Origin: Porphyromonas sp.
GTDB taxonomy: Bacteria; Bacteroidota; Bacteroidia; Bacteroidales; Porphyromonadaceae
Direction: 5' to 3'
DNA: 64,000 nt
Assembly: GCF_030529325.1 (NCBI RefSeq)
Contig: NZ_JAUMXC010000004.1
Location: 1 to 64,000, forward strand
The translations under genes and the position numbers were made by a program. Shown in pieces: positions 62,410 to 64,000 of this stretch; position 1 is the stretch's first letter; each line of letters begins with the position of its first letter. The notes under the pieces were generated by a model. It worked only from the letters and a program-made list of their open reading frames with translations, ran no database searches and was not told where the DNA came from.

Positions 62410-62439
62410 AGCATAGACTTTTATACCATCTCTCAACCA

Positions 62440-63012
62440 TTAAACCAAACCGGAGAAGCCCATAAATGACATCGCCAATATACCTGCAGTAATAAGAGCA
62501 ATAGGTGTGCCGGCAAGAGATTTGGGGACCTTTGTCATCGCGAGCTGTTCGCGGATAACAGCAAAGATAATCAGTGCAAGCGCATATCCGACAGCGGTAG
62601 AGAGAGCATAGATGATAGATGATGCGAGGTTATAATCCTTCTGAATAACAAGGATAGCCACCCCAAGGATACAACAGTTGGTCGTGATAAGTGGCAAGAA
62701 AACCCCCAATGCCTGATAAAGAGCGGGAGAAACTTTCTTGAGCACGATTTCAACCATCTGAACGAGAGATGCAATGACGAGGATATAGGAGATCGTCTGC
62801 ATGAATGAAAGTCCGTATGGATCAAGAACAAACTTCTGAATAGCGAAAGTCACCAATGTTGCCAGCGTAAGGACGAATGCCACAGCTGCACTCATACCTA
62901 CAGCGGTACTGAGTTTCTTAGAGACACCAAGAAATGGACAAATCCCCAAGAACTGAGAGAAAACAACGTTGTTGACAAATATTGCGGATATAAATATAAC
63001 TAAGTATTCCAT
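62440..63012 (-). CDS. rnfA: Ion-translocating ferredoxin:NAD+ oxidoreductase subunit RnfA
   Basis: A 190-residue integral membrane protein with six predicted helices (MEYLVIFISAIFVNNVVFSQFLGICPFLGVSKK at the start). NNVVFSQFLGICPF and ITTNCCILGVAI contain the conserved Cys and Asn of RnfA/NqrE, which bind an iron-sulfur cluster within the membrane. Rnf couples ferredoxin oxidation to NAD+ reduction and Na+ or H+ pumping. It lies 39 nt downstream of rnfE and is the last rnf gene of the operon (order G-E-A). Confidence 0.95.
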   Translation of the reverse strand: MEYLVIFISAIFVNNVVFSQFLGICPFLGVSKKLSTAVGMSAAVAFVLTLATLVTFAIQKFVLDPYGLSFMQTISYILVIASLVQMVEIVLKKVSPALYQALGVFLPLITTNCCILGVAILVIQKDYNLASSIIYALSTAVGYALALIIFAVIREQLAMTKVPKSLAGTPIALITAGILAMSFMGFSGLV

Positions 63013-63051
63013 AATAAAAATGCAATGGGTCTAATTGTCAAATCCAAGTAC

Positions 63052-63636
63052 TTAAGCCTTACGGAGCTTGTTCATAATACCGATAAGATAACCGAGTACG
63101 ATGAATGCACCGGGAGCAAGGATGAAAATAAGCGCTCCGTATTCTTCGGGAATAAGACTCATATCAAAAGCCTTACCTGTTCCCAAAAACTCTCGCACAA
63201 GACCAAGGATGGTCAGTGCCAAAGTAAAACCGAGCCCCATCCCTATACCGTCAAGAGCAGAGTTGAAAAGATTGTTCTTCGCAGCAAAAGACTCTGCTCG
63301 ACCAAGAACAATACAGTTCACCACAATAAGTGGGATGAAGAGACCCAAAGAGGCATACAAAGAGGGTAGATAGGCCTCCATACAGATCTGGATTACCGTA
63401 ACAAATGTCGCAATAACGACAATGTATGCAGGAATACGGACCTTGTCCGGAATAAGGTTCTTGATCAAAGAGATCACCATATTGGAGCAAAGCAACACAA
63501 AAGTAGTCGCCATCCCCATGCTAAAACCATTTATTGCCGATGATGTAGTACCGAGTGTCGGACACATCCCCAAAAGAAGGATCAACACCGGATTTTCAGC
63601 AATGATACCATTGGTTATGATCTTTAGTTTATTCAT
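63052..63636 (-). CDS. rnfE: Rnf complex subunit RnfE
   Basis: A 194-residue membrane protein with six predicted helices, the inverted homologue of RnfA. NPVLILLLGMCPTLGTTSSAINGFSMG (about 15-41) and FIPLIVVNCIVLGRAE (about 98-113) carry the conserved Cys that help bind the intramembrane iron-sulfur cluster. It follows rnfG by 24 nt. Subunit of the membrane ferredoxin:NAD+ oxidoreductase. The KorAB genes earlier in the window would supply reduced ferredoxin for it. Confidence 0.95.
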   Translation of the reverse strand: MNKLKIITNGIIAENPVLILLLGMCPTLGTTSSAINGFSMGMATTFVLLCSNMVISLIKNLIPDKVRIPAYIVVIATFVTVIQICMEAYLPSLYASLGLFIPLIVVNCIVLGRAESFAAKNNLFNSALDGIGMGLGFTLALTILGLVREFLGTGKAFDMSLIPEEYGALIFILAPGAFIVLGYLIGIMNKLRKA

Positions 63637-63660
63637 AGCGGGTTACTTTTATTTTTTGTG

Positions 63661-64000
63661 TTATTGCAACTGATTCAAAGACTCTTTATAAGCGTCTTGT
63701 GCCTTATTCACTGCATCCAAAAATGCACGACTGGAAATCGTGGCAGCAGTGATAGCATCGATAGATCCACCATCTTTAGTGACTTTGAGATGCCCACCGT
63801 TGATATCATATCCGATAATAGACTGTTTGCCCTTATCAGTCTTGAACCAGTGAAACATCTTATCTCCGAGTCCTGGAGTCTCCACCATCTGTAAGACAGA
63901 GTAATTTACAACTTTTCCTTCGGTATCAATACCTACCAATACCTTGACGTCTCCACCAAAACCATTATGGGAAACACTCTCGATGGCAGCACCAACAAGA
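63661..64000 (-). CDS. rnfG: Rnf complex subunit RnfG, C-terminal part (cut by window edge)
   Basis: About 113 C-terminal residues; the reading frame stays open to the window's right end and continues beyond it. The fragment includes NGFGGDVKVLVGIDTEGKVVNYSVLQMVETPGLGDKM and the FMN-attachment region DAITAATISS, the variant here of the usual S/T-G-AT motif in which FMN is bound covalently to the Thr. The residue before AT is Ala instead of Gly. RnfG is a periplasm-facing anchored subunit. First of the visible rnfG-E-A run on the minus strand. Confidence 0.92.
   Translation of the reverse strand, partial: LVGAAIESVSHNGFGGDVKVLVGIDTEGKVVNYSVLQMVETPGLGDKMFHWFKTDKGKQSIIGYDINGGHLKVTKDGGSIDAITAATISSRAFLDAVNKAQDAYKESLNQLQ

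Overview
The window looks like a chromosome segment of a Bacteroidales bacterium, most likely Porphyromonas or a close relative. The evidence is the gene content: a TonB receptor followed by DUF5689 and BACON lipoproteins, split OmpA genes, a GH3/beta-lactamase-like fusion, C69 dipeptidase, KorAB, Rnf, and ATP-dependent PEP carboxykinase. Many genes are preceded by the Bacteroidetes promoter pattern TTG/TTTG, then 19-21 nt, then TAnnTTTG. Species cannot be fixed from the sequence alone.

Layout. 1-2862: end of an integrative element (small membrane protein, DUF1896 protein, tyrosine recombinase) lying against the 3' end of a tRNA-Phe gene. 2863-10188: tRNA-Phe, two tandem YD-repeat lipoproteins, phosphoglucomutase, a radical SAM protein with a probable small RNA/leader upstream, an HD phosphohydrolase and a DUF3108 protein. 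10660-15912: C69 dipeptidase, YrdC/Sua5 protein, a ClC protein with CBS domains, and Fmt. 15998-21146 (minus): PckA, then KorA-KorB. 21698-28661 (plus): a third YD-repeat lipoprotein, TyrS, an NCS2 permease and the GH3/serine-hydrolase fusion. 28975-32009 (minus): a barrel protein and a separate OmpA-domain protein. 32579-37631: TonB receptor, double-DUF5689 lipoprotein and BACON lipoprotein. 38050-40644: alpha-glucan phosphorylase.

41152-49156 is a type I CRISPR-Cas locus, best read as I-B: cas6-cas5-cas3-cas8-cas7, a 347-nt gap, then cas4-cas1-cas2. No CRISPR array is present anywhere in the window. Next come a TPP riboswitch and the TonB receptor it controls (probable thiamine uptake). The minus-strand genes that follow are a Na+/Ca2+ exchanger, an M3 peptidase, and RpiB with transketolase (non-oxidative pentose phosphate pathway). 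The right end has tRNA-Cys, RibE, a nitroreductase and HisS on plus, then GalE, RnfA, RnfE and a partial RnfG on minus.

The most unusual structure not explained by genes is a family of dispersed intergenic elements, nine copies in 64 kb. They are built from 22-nt modules of two alternating types, usually with one inverted module that makes a strong hairpin. One copy sits inside the cas locus between effector and adaptation genes, and the longest has five modules in exact 22-nt register (58020-58129).
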